Shown here: positions 1 to 6,781 of the stretch, piece after piece | Position numbering within the stretch: the first letter of the stretch is position 1 | Layout: the number at the start of each line of letters is the position of its first letter | Origin: a virus | Reading direction: 5' to 3' (one strand) | DNA length: 53,175 nucleotides | IMG/VR virus record: IMGVR_UViG_3300025652_000006 | Location: 1-53,175 of that record | Translations under genes and position numbers: made by a program | The notes under the pieces: generated by a model | The model's database searches: none | What the model was told of the DNA's origin: nothing | Seen by the model: only the letters and a program-made list of their open reading frames with translations

Positions 1-127
1 ATCCTTGAATGATTTGACCGTATCGCGCTTGGCAACCATTTCAGAATATGGAACACCCGCCGTTTTTGCGCCCAACTGACTATGTACGTCAATACCTGAA
101 TTAAGCGCATCGCCTAGTCGACTGTAG
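1..127. repeat. Terminal direct repeat, left copy (circular overlap)
   Basis: Bases 1-127 recur exactly at 53049-53175. The repeat lies inside the DNA polymerase gene and keeps its frame when the ends are joined. A length of 127 is a common maximum k-mer in short-read assemblers, so this looks like the overlap of a circular contig and not a biological terminal repeat. Confidence 0.95.
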
Positions 128-1545
128 CCAACCATGTCGTAGCAGCTTTGGGCGTGCGTTCGAAGCTCACACCCGACATAATCACCAGCGATGATCGCCA
201 TGCCGTCACGCGCCACGATGCATTCACGTACTCCCATGTCCTGAGGCATCGTATGTGCGGCCCCGCCGTATCCAATACGGCCAGTCTCCTTAAGCACTCG
301 TGGCTCAAGGGTCAGCGGTTGCACGTTGCCTTTGGGATCGATGCCCTCACGAAGCCAAGGAATGTACGTTGACAGTACCTTGGCAGTCTCATCATACCGA
401 GCAAACTCTAGTAGGTCATCGTCCCCTGACTCGTCTAGCGCGTCTCTGCCTGCACTTACACCTCCGGTAGCTGTCAAAGGATACGGCGCACTCTTCAGGT
501 CCAGCCCGGTAGTGGAGCACGCCTTGCACCCTTTGTAGCCTGCTATCATTTTGCCGGTGTCGCTACACCCCTCGCACCCTTTGCCTTTGCATGGCGTGTG
601 GCGTTTGGTCTTTACGACGGTGCCTGTCATGTTGCACGCTGCGCACTTCTCGCCACCGCACTTTGGGCATTTGGTTTCGCTTGGCACCTTTGCCGTACCG
701 TTGCACGTGTCACACTTGCCGCTAACGCCAAAGGCTTGAGCTACCTTGCGCTTGACCGCAGAGCTGTTTTTGATGACGACGCGTTCGCCCTTTTTGGTCT
801 CCTCACGGAGAAACCCTAGGCGGATCATCTCGGCCTGACGCACGGCGCGATCGTCGATCGTTTTTTTCTCCAGGGCATCGATGCGGGGCGGGTCGACCTG
901 AAAGCCACGAGCGGCGCCGAGTACAAGGCAGAAATCGGTGTACATCTGATTCTGCAGGTCATGTAGGTTGCGGTTCTTTTTGACCTGCAGCATAGCCACG
1001 TCATGCGTGTTTAACACGTCGTCGACAGGATACGTCTTGGCTTGCTCCGGCCAGAATTCAAACGGAATACCGTCAAGCTCTTGATACCTAAGGCGCCACT
1101 TATCGTTCGCTTTGGCGTTTGTCCTGCCGGTCACGATCTCGGTGGTCTGGTCAAGGCTATAACGCACAGGGTCACGGGTGATCGGGTGGTACCCCATGTT
1201 GCCGTCAGCCAACGCGCTAAGCCGCTGACATAGCAGCACATCAAACACGCCTTGGCGTAGGTACGCTTCGAATATCTCAGGGATCAGATCGATGCCTAGC
1301 TTTTTTGCATACGCGATCACGACACCCATATCAAATGGTGCGTTGGCCAAGATCATCGTTTTGCTTTTGATGATCGCACGAAAGAAAGCCAACGCCTTTT
1401 CAGGAGTTAGCAGATCGCCTTTGCTGTCCTTTGCAACTGAGGCGCACACCATGGGCGGGTGCTTCGTGCCTGGCTTGATTAGATGCGTCTCGGTATCAAA
1501 GGCATAGCCGTCTGTGATGACTCGCTGTAGTGCTTCGGGTGTCAT
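1..1545 (-). CDS. polA: DNA polymerase I, family A (N-terminal two thirds; gene crosses the circle join)
   Basis: Replicative DNA polymerase with a proofreading domain. The ATG at 1545 opens a frame that runs off position 1 and continues from 53048 down to a TGA at 52338, giving 751 residues. This piece holds residues 1-515. Seen here: exonuclease motif I (FDTET, D17/E19), motif II (NAPFD), motif III (YPVDD), and polymerase motif A (GDYVGCELR, D455). Between the exonuclease and polymerase domains (about residues 278-343) lies an insertion with repeated CxxC knuckles (CDTC, CPKC, CAAC, CEGC, CKAC) resembling a DnaJ-type zinc domain, which is unusual for the family. The start overlaps the upstream stop as ATGA, implying translational coupling. 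The plus-strand open frames here are shadows. Confidence 0.93.
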   Translation of the reverse strand, partial: MTPEALQRVITDGYAFDTETHLIKPGTKHPPMVCASVAKDSKGDLLTPEKALAFFRAIIKSKTMILANAPFDMGVVIAYAKKLGIDLIPEIFEAYLRQGVFDVLLCQRLSALADGNMGYHPITRDPVRYSLDQTTEIVTGRTNAKANDKWRLRYQELDGIPFEFWPEQAKTYPVDDVLNTHDVAMLQVKKNRNLHDLQNQMYTDFCLVLGAARGFQVDPPRIDALEKKTIDDRAVRQAEMIRLGFLREETKKGERVVIKNSSAVKRKVAQAFGVSGKCDTCNGTAKVPSETKCPKCGGEKCAACNMTGTVVKTKRHTPCKGKGCEGCSDTGKMIAGYKGCKACSTTGLDLKSAPYPLTATGGVSAGRDALDESGDDDLLEFARYDETAKVLSTYIPWLREGIDPKGNVQPLTLEPRVLKETGRIGYGGAAHTMPQDMGVRECIVARDGMAIIAGDYVGCELRTHAQSCYDMVGYSRLGDALNSGIDVHSQLGAKTAGVPYSEMVAKRDTVKSFKD

Positions 1546-2003
1546 GTCGGATCCTTATCTAGCTTGCGTGCGGCCTTTTCTAGCCTGGCCAGTCCCCGAA
1601 AGTCCCCCGTCTGGTTCCCCGCTACAGCCAGACACTTGGCACCAAGGAACGCCGCCTTCCAGTCCTCGGCGCGCCTGTGCTCCCTTTCGATCGTGCGGCT
1701 CATGTGGTCACCAGCAAGGTAGCCAATTGACTGCGCTTTAATCCGCTCGTTCTCTGCCTTTGCTCGCTCCCACTCCTCCTTGTATGCATCCCTGCCTAGC
1801 AGGTTGGCCTGTGCCTCAGCCCTTAGGCGTTCGTTCAGGCGCTGTTCATCCTTGAGACGATCGTTCTCGGCCTTGAGTTGGTTGTTTTCCTGCCCAAGGG
1901 CTTGCTGAACACCAACTCTCACATCAAGTTCGGCCTTAAGCCGTTCGATTTCCTCCTCAAGAGTGAGTGCGTAGGACTTAAGTCTTGCCTCGTAGAGGCT
2001 CAT
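1542..2003 (-). CDS. Coiled-coil protein of unknown function
   Basis: The protein has 153 residues. Residues 5-100 are rich in Glu, Lys, Leu and Ala with heptad-like spacing, as in a long coiled coil; the C-terminus is basic. No enzyme motif is seen. Its stop overlaps the polymerase start (ATGA) and its own start overlaps the upstream gene in the same way, so it is co-translated with the polymerase. An accessory or scaffolding role in replication is possible but is only inferred from position. Confidence 0.75.
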   Translation of the reverse strand: MSLYEARLKSYALTLEEEIERLKAELDVRVGVQQALGQENNQLKAENDRLKDEQRLNERLRAEAQANLLGRDAYKEEWERAKAENERIKAQSIGYLAGDHMSRTIEREHRRAEDWKAAFLGAKCLAVAGNQTGDFRGLARLEKAARKLDKDPT

Positions 2004-2206
2004 GACGCATCCCCCGGCGCATTGCCGACCTCAGCGTTAGGTACGGCGCACAACTGAATAGCCCTGACGTGGTCAACGTACACTAGCCGTGCATTGCATG
2101 ACGTGGGCTCGATGAGTGATAGCGTGATGTCAGACGCCTCCTCAACGATTGAGTACACACTCTGGCCATTTAGTTCTTTGTCGTGTTTCTTTGGTTTGAA
2201 TTTCAT
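2000..2206 (-). CDS. Small hypothetical protein
   Basis: A 68-residue protein. The ATG at 2206 was preferred over an in-frame one 21 bases upstream because a GGTAGAG-type ribosome site stands just before it. No known motif is recognised. Its stop overlaps the next gene's start (ATGA). It is the first gene after the tRNA-like cluster and leads the polymerase transcript unit. Confidence 0.65.
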   Translation of the reverse strand: MKFKPKKHDKELNGQSVYSIVEEASDITLSLIEPTSCNARLVYVDHVRAIQLCAVPNAEVGNAPGDAS

Positions 2207-2221
2207 TTCTCTACCTTTCGC

Positions 2222-2295
2222 GCACAAGGCAGGACTCGAACCCGCACATAGCCGACTTGTTACGCCCGCCGTTCTACCAGTTGAAGTACTTGTGC
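2222..2295 (-). tRNA. tRNA-like gene, middle anticodon-loop triplet AAC (Val?)
   Basis: Read on the minus strand the 74 bases give a perfect 7-bp acceptor stem (GCACAAG/CTTGTGC), a canonical T arm (GCGGG TTCGAGT CCTGC) and a D arm with GG in its loop. The anticodon stem (CGGGC/GTCGG) has a G-G mismatch and closes a 7-base loop GTAACAA with T33 in place. AAC would be a valine anticodon. CCA is not encoded. The odd anticodon stem makes function uncertain. Confidence 0.6.
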
Positions 2296-2302
2296 TAGTG
2301 GT

Positions 2303-2399
2303 GCTGCCGGGAGGACTTGAACCTCCCCAGGTGCCGTGGGCCGTTGGATACTATCCGGGGTCCCGTCGTGCGTTCCATCGAATCCGTCTATACGGCAGC
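2303..2399 (-). tRNA. tRNA-like element with long variable region, anticodon undetermined
   Basis: The minus strand gives a perfect acceptor stem (GCTGCCG/CGGCAGC) and T arm (GGAGG TTCAAGT CCTCC). The 97-base length suits a class II tRNA with a long variable arm; GGATAGTATCC can form part of it. I could not place a normal 5+7+5 anticodon arm with T33, so it may be degenerate, carry an insertion, or be a tRNA mimic. Confidence 0.45.
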
Positions 2400-2406
2400 T
2401 AGTGGT

Positions 2407-2479
2407 ACATAAGGAAGGAATCGAACCAACACACACCGGTTTATATCCCGGCCGCTCTACCTACTTGGCGTACTTATGC
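2407..2479 (-). tRNA. tRNA-like element with a possible 8-base anticodon loop
   Basis: Acceptor arms GCATAAG and CTTATGT pair (one G-T), the loop TTCGATT is canonical, and the D arm carries GTAGGTAGAGCG. The only good anticodon stem (GCCGG/CCGGT) closes an 8-base loop, GATATAAA, and the T stem has two T-T mismatches. It may be a decayed Tyr or Ile tRNA, or a tRNA of altered decoding. Confidence 0.42.
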
Positions 2480-2737
2480 AGGTGGATCCGCGCCTATTAC
2501 ACTCGACCGGATCCGTGTTGCTGGTGAAGATAAATTAGCTAGGTGCCTGACCAACTGCGCACCACTGAAAGGAGTTCCACCGTGGACATTTATCACTAAT
2601 CCGTATCGGTGGTGTGTCTCATGACCAAACAAAAAGTGAGGACTTACCCAAGGCAACGATCAAGCGTTACCCTCAGAATCTGCCTACTCGTCGGTTTTTA
2701 AACCTCCTTCTGGTCTTATGATCCGGTGCCTCTCGGT
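2480..2737. other. Non-coding gap inside the tRNA-like cluster
   Basis: There is no convincing coding frame on either strand. The minus strand shows fragments that resemble D arms (GCGCAGTTGGTCAGGC) and T arms (GGTCGAGT), and matching 6-base acceptor-like arms near 2481 and 2578, but no complete cloverleaf could be assembled. It probably holds further degenerate tRNA-like units. Confidence 0.4.
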
Positions 2738-2812
2738 GTACAGGACAGGAGTTGCACCTGCATCGGTTGCGCCCAAAGGGCCCAGCCTCTTAATCTATTA
2801 GTCGACCTGCAC
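2738..2812 (-). tRNA. tRNA-like gene, anticodon loop CCTTTGG (Lys TTT?)
   Basis: The minus strand gives an acceptor stem GTGCAGG/CCTGTAC with one G-T pair and a T arm GCAGG TGCAACT CCTGT whose loop departs from the usual TTC start. The anticodon stem TGGGC/GCGCA has one G-G mismatch around a 7-base loop CCTTTGG; its middle triplet TTT would read lysine codons, but position 33 is C. The D stem is weak. Confidence 0.45.
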
Positions 2813-2906
2813 ATAAAGGTGGAGCGTTTTTTACAAGGTGCTCGAACCGTGGATCCTTGTGTGACATAGGCCAAAGGCGTCTACTGCCACATACCGTGTT
2901 TACGTC
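2813..2906. other. Short non-coding stretch
   Basis: The minus strand carries GGTTCGAGC inside a hairpin with arms ACAAGG and CCTTGT, which recalls a T arm, but no cloverleaf is visible. No coding frame is supported. Confidence 0.35.
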
Positions 2907-3566
2907 TTAGATACCTAGCGAAGCCGCAAGGTCTGCATTGCCTGCAGGTGCAGGTGCTGCCTCTGGTGTCGTCTCAGGCGCAGACGCGGCAGCAGGTCGG
3001 TACTTTTGGATCTTCTCGATCAAAGCACGCTCTGCCACACGCATCTCTGCCGTCTGTCCTTCGACATGATCAAAGGAGATGTTAGGCCAACGTGGCTTAA
3101 CCTTGCCTTTGCGCCCACCGTCTTTGTACGTGGCCGGTACCTCGGTACCATCGGGCAGCTTTTCCATTTGCTGTTTTCCAAGGTAGCCGCCTGACCGAAT
3201 CAGAATCCCGCGTGCTGGCTGGCTTTTGTCAAGCATCTTTTTACATGTCTCCGACGCTTTCGACTTGTCCGAGATATTGAAAAGTGCCTTCACCATGTCC
3301 ATCATGCGCTTGGCTTCTTTTGCCCGGTGACTTTCGTACTGCCCATCATACGGTTTGAACCGCGTGGATACGACAGAGCCTACGCGGTGCTCGTCGGTTG
3401 CGCACTCCTTGACCAAGAAACTCGCTTCGAACTTGAGAGCCTCCCCCGCCTTGGAACACACAGCAAACTCTGTCAGGGACAGCAGACAGTCACTCACACC
3501 GAGAAACTGAAACTCTTGGACCTTGTCGGCCTCATCGAACATCTCATCAAAATTAATTTCACTCAT
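2907..3566 (-). CDS. Putative DNA-binding or replication accessory protein
   Basis: The protein has 219 residues: a compact N-terminal part (about 1-175) with many charged residues and a low-complexity Ala/Pro/Glu tail (about 178-210) ending in a short hydrophobic patch. This architecture, and its place between the exonuclease and polymerase genes, fits a single-strand DNA-binding or recombination mediator protein. No OB-fold signature can be proved by eye, so this is context-based. A GAAGAGAAAAG purine run precedes the ATG. Confidence 0.6.
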   Translation of the reverse strand: MSEINFDEMFDEADKVQEFQFLGVSDCLLSLTEFAVCSKAGEALKFEASFLVKECATDEHRVGSVVSTRFKPYDGQYESHRAKEAKRMMDMVKALFNISDKSKASETCKKMLDKSQPARGILIRSGGYLGKQQMEKLPDGTEVPATYKDGGRKGKVKPRWPNISFDHVEGQTAEMRVAERALIEKIQKYRPAAASAPETTPEAAPAPAGNADLAASLGI

Positions 3567-3601
3567 TGTCTTTTCTCTTCTTTCCTAGCCCTTTGCGGGC
3601 T

Positions 3602-3928
3602 TTATCCAAAACTCGATGCAAGGAACCATCCGGGCTTTTCCTGCGGGGGTTCAATGTCATATTTCTCAAGAAACGTATTCAGCCTCAGAGTGTATGCCGC
3701 CAGTGTCTCGCTGTCAAGCACGACATCTACACTCTCACACCCCTCTGTGTTCGTCTCAGTCTTCAGAATACACAGGTAGGGCAGTGACTGGCTGCAGAGA
3801 TACCCATAGTATCCCTCTGTGAGTCCTTCACCGTCGTCACTATAGACGCCCTTCTCTAGGAAGTCGTTTTCTTGTTCCTCCTCCCAGAAGTAGCCAAAGG
3901 CCAGTACTGCGTCTGCATTCGATCCCAT
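3602..3928 (-). CDS. Acidic hypothetical protein
   Basis: The protein has 108 residues and is strongly acidic, with several Tyr and Cys residues in the middle (YYGYLCSQ). A GGGAG ribosome site lies ahead of the ATG. No family was recognised. It lies four bases downstream of the DnaQ-like gene and is likely in the same transcript. Confidence 0.65.
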   Translation of the reverse strand: MGSNADAVLAFGYFWEEEQENDFLEKGVYSDDGEGLTEGYYGYLCSQSLPYLCILKTETNTEGCESVDVVLDSETLAAYTLRLNTFLEKYDIEPPQEKPGWFLASSFG

Positions 3929-3932
3929 TTTC

Positions 3933-4475
3933 TTATTCTCCCATCGCTAACATGTAAAGGTCTTTGGCGTCCCTAGCATCCTGTAGTGCAGTATGCGCCA
4001 CGGTGCGGCCTTCGCCTAGCATCTTTACACCTTGCGCACTACCTACTCTGGTAGTGCTCTTTGTGCTACCCATAAGCAAAGAGCCTAGCTCGATTGCGCC
4101 GTGGCTGAATCTTGAGAGTTCCCCGGTAGCCTTGCACGATTTGTTGTAGAAGGCAATATCAAAAGAGCCAACGTTAAAGCCTACAGGCACAGCCTTGTGC
4201 TCTAGGCTGAACCCCCAATCAAAGAGTGCATCGTTAAGTCCCTGGATTGCCCTGCGCTCTGATACCCCTTGTCCCCTGGCCAGCCTTTTCAAGAGAGCCT
4301 GATTCATCTGCAGCGCATAGGCACTACCTATGTATCTCTCATGAGATACTAGAGTTTCAAACTCTCCAAGCGTCTCGCCGGTATTCGTCTCAAAACAGAC
4401 AGCGCCGATCTCTAAGATCTGGTCCTTCTGCGGGTCCACTCCTGTTGTCTCCAAATCAAATGCAACTATTCTCAT
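3933..4475 (-). CDS. DnaQ-like 3'-5' exonuclease (DEDDh family)
   Basis: A 180-residue protein with the RNase T/DnaQ fold signature. FDLETTG at residues 6-12 is motif Exo I (D7, E9), NVGSFDIAF is Exo II, and HTALQDA near residue 161 gives the His and Asp of Exo III. These residues bind two metal ions that cleave DNA or RNA from the 3' end. The polymerase already has its own proofreading domain, so this enzyme more likely acts in recombination, repair or degradation. Its ATG directly follows the TAA of the helicase. Confidence 0.88.
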   Translation of the reverse strand: MRIVAFDLETTGVDPQKDQILEIGAVCFETNTGETLGEFETLVSHERYIGSAYALQMNQALLKRLARGQGVSERRAIQGLNDALFDWGFSLEHKAVPVGFNVGSFDIAFYNKSCKATGELSRFSHGAIELGSLLMGSTKSTTRVGSAQGVKMLGEGRTVAHTALQDARDAKDLYMLAMGE

Positions 4476-6470
4476 TTATTCTCCCATCGCGGTTTGTAGT
4501 TTCTGTGCGCTGCCTAGCGTGGTCTGTACGTATAGGCTTCGCGTCATTGCTTTAGCCAAGCTTGCCTTAAACTCGGGCGTATGTAAATAGACTTCTGCGA
4601 AAACTTCTTTGGCGTTTTGTCCCTGCCGGTGTAGTCGTCCCAAGAGTTGCTCCCATGTCGTCGACGATGACGGTGGATTGCAGATAAGCTGACGGTCAAA
4701 AAGTCTCTGCAGGCCGTCTCGGCCGGTGCCGTGCGCTTGGATGCTGGCAACGATTGATCTTGATCCGTCCTCACGTGCAATACGTGGCGCCGCTTTAGGC
4801 CCTCCACCGTGTAGCGGTAGGCCGGACATCTCTGCGATCCATTCCCCAAGTGCATTGTACGAGTACCACACCACACCTTTGTTACGCAAGCCCCATTCGG
4901 CAGCATCCTCCACAAGGTACGGAGATAGGCGTTCGGGCTTTGTGATCGGCTTTACCGTCGACTTGATCGCCTTCCATGGGGCCCACGCCTCACACTCCCA
5001 TACAGGCCTTGCTGGCACTTTGCCTCTACCTCCGCACTCGTCGCACGCGACAAGCGGCAGCCCGGTAGGGTCCCAAACTATGCAGTCTTGACAATGGTAC
5101 TTGCTGCACTCTCCAGGGTGCCCCGGTGACGTTCGGCCCGAGCCATCGCATGACATGCACATAGACGGATCAAGACCATGTAGCGCACGCTCTGCAGCAC
5201 GCTGACAGAGTAAAGGGCTGTCCAGGAATTCAGCACGAGGCTTTAGCTTTTCCCGAAGCTCTTGATTCCAGGCTTTACGGGCGGCTCGCCATGTATCTAC
5301 CTGTTCTTCTGTTTCTCCGTTTTCAAAGTCCCAGTAATAGTAAAAACCACATGCAGCCTGACGGGCAGACATTGCCACTTCCCACGCTTCTACAAGCTCT
5401 TCGCCGTCTGGCCGTACAAAGGCCCGAATGCCGTCTAGAGCGTCTTTGACAACGTCGGGCATCGGTGGCGGGGTGCGCTCGGTGATCGTCATAGGCGCGT
5501 CAATAGCGGCCTTGCGAGTGAGGATAACGCCAGGTGTCTCAGATAGCCTGCGGTGGAAACCATCGTGTACGTGCTCCCCCGGTGTACAGAGCTTCGTTAG
5601 TGCGCCCATCGGTGCCGGCCAGTCGCTAGGGTCGATCGCTCTTGCCCAGTCGTCGGTCACATGTGGATCAAGCGGTAACGGGCTGCCTTCGCCTAAGCAG
5701 AACCTAGACAGGTGCGCATAATTGTTTAGACTGTCATCGGTAAGACTACCTGTCCACATGGCCCCCTTGGTATCCGGGTTTTCGTCGAAGTACCTTTGTA
5801 CCCTTGCAGCACGTGTCGAGTTGTCAGGGTCTTTGAGTGTGTGGCACTCGTCGGAGATAATCAGATCGGGATCAAGATTCTTGATAAACTCAGCAGCAGT
5901 CTCACGACTAAGGCGAGAGTACGGCATCACATGCAGCCAAGGCGCATCCGGTGATACTTCTAGCCCACGGGGCTTGCCGGTGTGTACGCGCAGGTTTGGC
6001 ACGTGGAAATGTTGCCCGGCCATCCTGTACTCTAGGATCAACTGATCTACTAGCTTGGGCGGCACTAAAAGTAGCGCTGTCTTGCAGTCTTTGATCACCA
6101 TGGAGATCAGAATACCTAGCAGCGTCTTGCCGTGTCCTACACCGATACCTCCAAGGATCCCGCCGTAGACGGCCGCCTCGTAAAGCGTCCAGGCTTGGCT
6201 AGCGTTTAGCTCGGTGATACACCCACCTTTGCGGATGGTCGCACACTCACAGCTAGCGTTCTCCTTGCGGAGCTTGGCCGTCATAAACTGGATCAGCGCC
6301 TCGCACTTGTCCTCTGACGGCTGCTCTCGCCTCGGTAGCTTGATGATGCGTGTGAGGTCAGGGGAGGTCGCTACAGCGGGCTTATATGCCGTAGGCTTCT
6401 GATGTGCGCTCACCTGGCCAGGGCCAGGGGCCACGCCTTTAGGCACTAGGATATCGTCAATGTCTATCAT
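4476..6470 (-). CDS. SNF2/DEAD-like DNA helicase with inserted zinc domain
   Basis: Superfamily 2 ATPase of 664 residues. Seen: Walker A GVGHGKT (about 110-116), DECH box (207-210), and motif VI QLLGRLHRQGQ near the C-terminus, the spacing typical of SNF2-type phage helicases. Between the two RecA-like lobes (about 438-479) is a Cys-rich insertion with CMSC, CQDC and CDECGGRG knuckles, again DnaJ-like. A second cluster (CEC...C) lies near residue 74. I start at 6470 because the 41 in-frame codons upstream are the translation of a tRNA gene. It probably unwinds DNA or remodels forks for the phage polymerase. Confidence 0.88.
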   Translation of the reverse strand: MIDIDDILVPKGVAPGPGQVSAHQKPTAYKPAVATSPDLTRIIKLPRREQPSEDKCEALIQFMTAKLRKENASCECATIRKGGCITELNASQAWTLYEAAVYGGILGGIGVGHGKTLLGILISMVIKDCKTALLLVPPKLVDQLILEYRMAGQHFHVPNLRVHTGKPRGLEVSPDAPWLHVMPYSRLSRETAAEFIKNLDPDLIISDECHTLKDPDNSTRAARVQRYFDENPDTKGAMWTGSLTDDSLNNYAHLSRFCLGEGSPLPLDPHVTDDWARAIDPSDWPAPMGALTKLCTPGEHVHDGFHRRLSETPGVILTRKAAIDAPMTITERTPPPMPDVVKDALDGIRAFVRPDGEELVEAWEVAMSARQAACGFYYYWDFENGETEEQVDTWRAARKAWNQELREKLKPRAEFLDSPLLCQRAAERALHGLDPSMCMSCDGSGRTSPGHPGECSKYHCQDCIVWDPTGLPLVACDECGGRGKVPARPVWECEAWAPWKAIKSTVKPITKPERLSPYLVEDAAEWGLRNKGVVWYSYNALGEWIAEMSGLPLHGGGPKAAPRIAREDGSRSIVASIQAHGTGRDGLQRLFDRQLICNPPSSSTTWEQLLGRLHRQGQNAKEVFAEVYLHTPEFKASLAKAMTRSLYVQTTLGSAQKLQTAMGE

Positions 6471-6496
6471 TCTTAGTCTTTGTCTCTTTCTTCGGT

Positions 6497-6580
6497 GGAC
6501 AGTGCAGGACTTGAACCTGCATCTCCCGATCTGCCGTAATGGGACCGGTCCCGGCGCTCTGCCAATTGAGCTAACTGCCC
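6497..6580 (-). tRNA. tRNA-like gene, class II length, anticodon undetermined
   Basis: The 84 bases on the minus strand show an acceptor stem GGGCAGT/ACTGTCC, a perfect D arm (GCTC AATTGGCA GAGC) and a perfect T arm (GCAGG TTCAAGT CCTGC). The length fits a class II tRNA. The anticodon region is odd: it contains the palindrome GGGACCGGTCCC and no loop with T33 is obvious. ACC follows the acceptor, not CCA. It lies just upstream of the helicase gene. Confidence 0.65.
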
Positions 6581-6619
6581 AGGTGCGCAGCATACCACGA
6601 TAGGCATGCTGCGTGGGGT

Positions 6620-6775
6620 CTATAGTGTGCTCTCGATAAGGGAGCGGACCTGCATAAGGGTAGGCTTTACCTCGACGGGAGAGCTGTACCCTGAGAGCAG
6701 AACGTACGTTTTACCATCCTCCTCCCCGACAGATACTACATATCTAGGGTTGATGAAACTACCCTTTCTGTGCAT
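6620..6775 (-). CDS. Small hypothetical protein (51 aa)
   Basis: The frame encodes 51 residues starting MHRKGSFIN, with a beta-rich look (RYVVSVGEEDG, TYVLLSGYSS) and a Leu-rich end. It fills the gap between the RecB-like nuclease and the tRNA. No family is recognised. The weak ribosome site suggests coupling to the gene upstream, whose TAA is seven bases away. Confidence 0.55.
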   Translation of the reverse strand: MHRKGSFINPRYVVSVGEEDGKTYVLLSGYSSPVEVKPTLMQVRSLIESTL

Positions 6776-6781
6776 CTGTCA

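Noticed and set aside
2481-2580. A fifth complete tRNA
   Set aside because: D-arm-like and T-arm-like pieces exist with short acceptor matches, but no consistent cloverleaf could be drawn.
6471-6593. N-terminal 41-residue extension of the helicase frame
   Set aside because: It is the translation of a tRNA-like gene (typical 'SSIGRAPGPVPLRQ' string); the ATG at 6470 is the better start.
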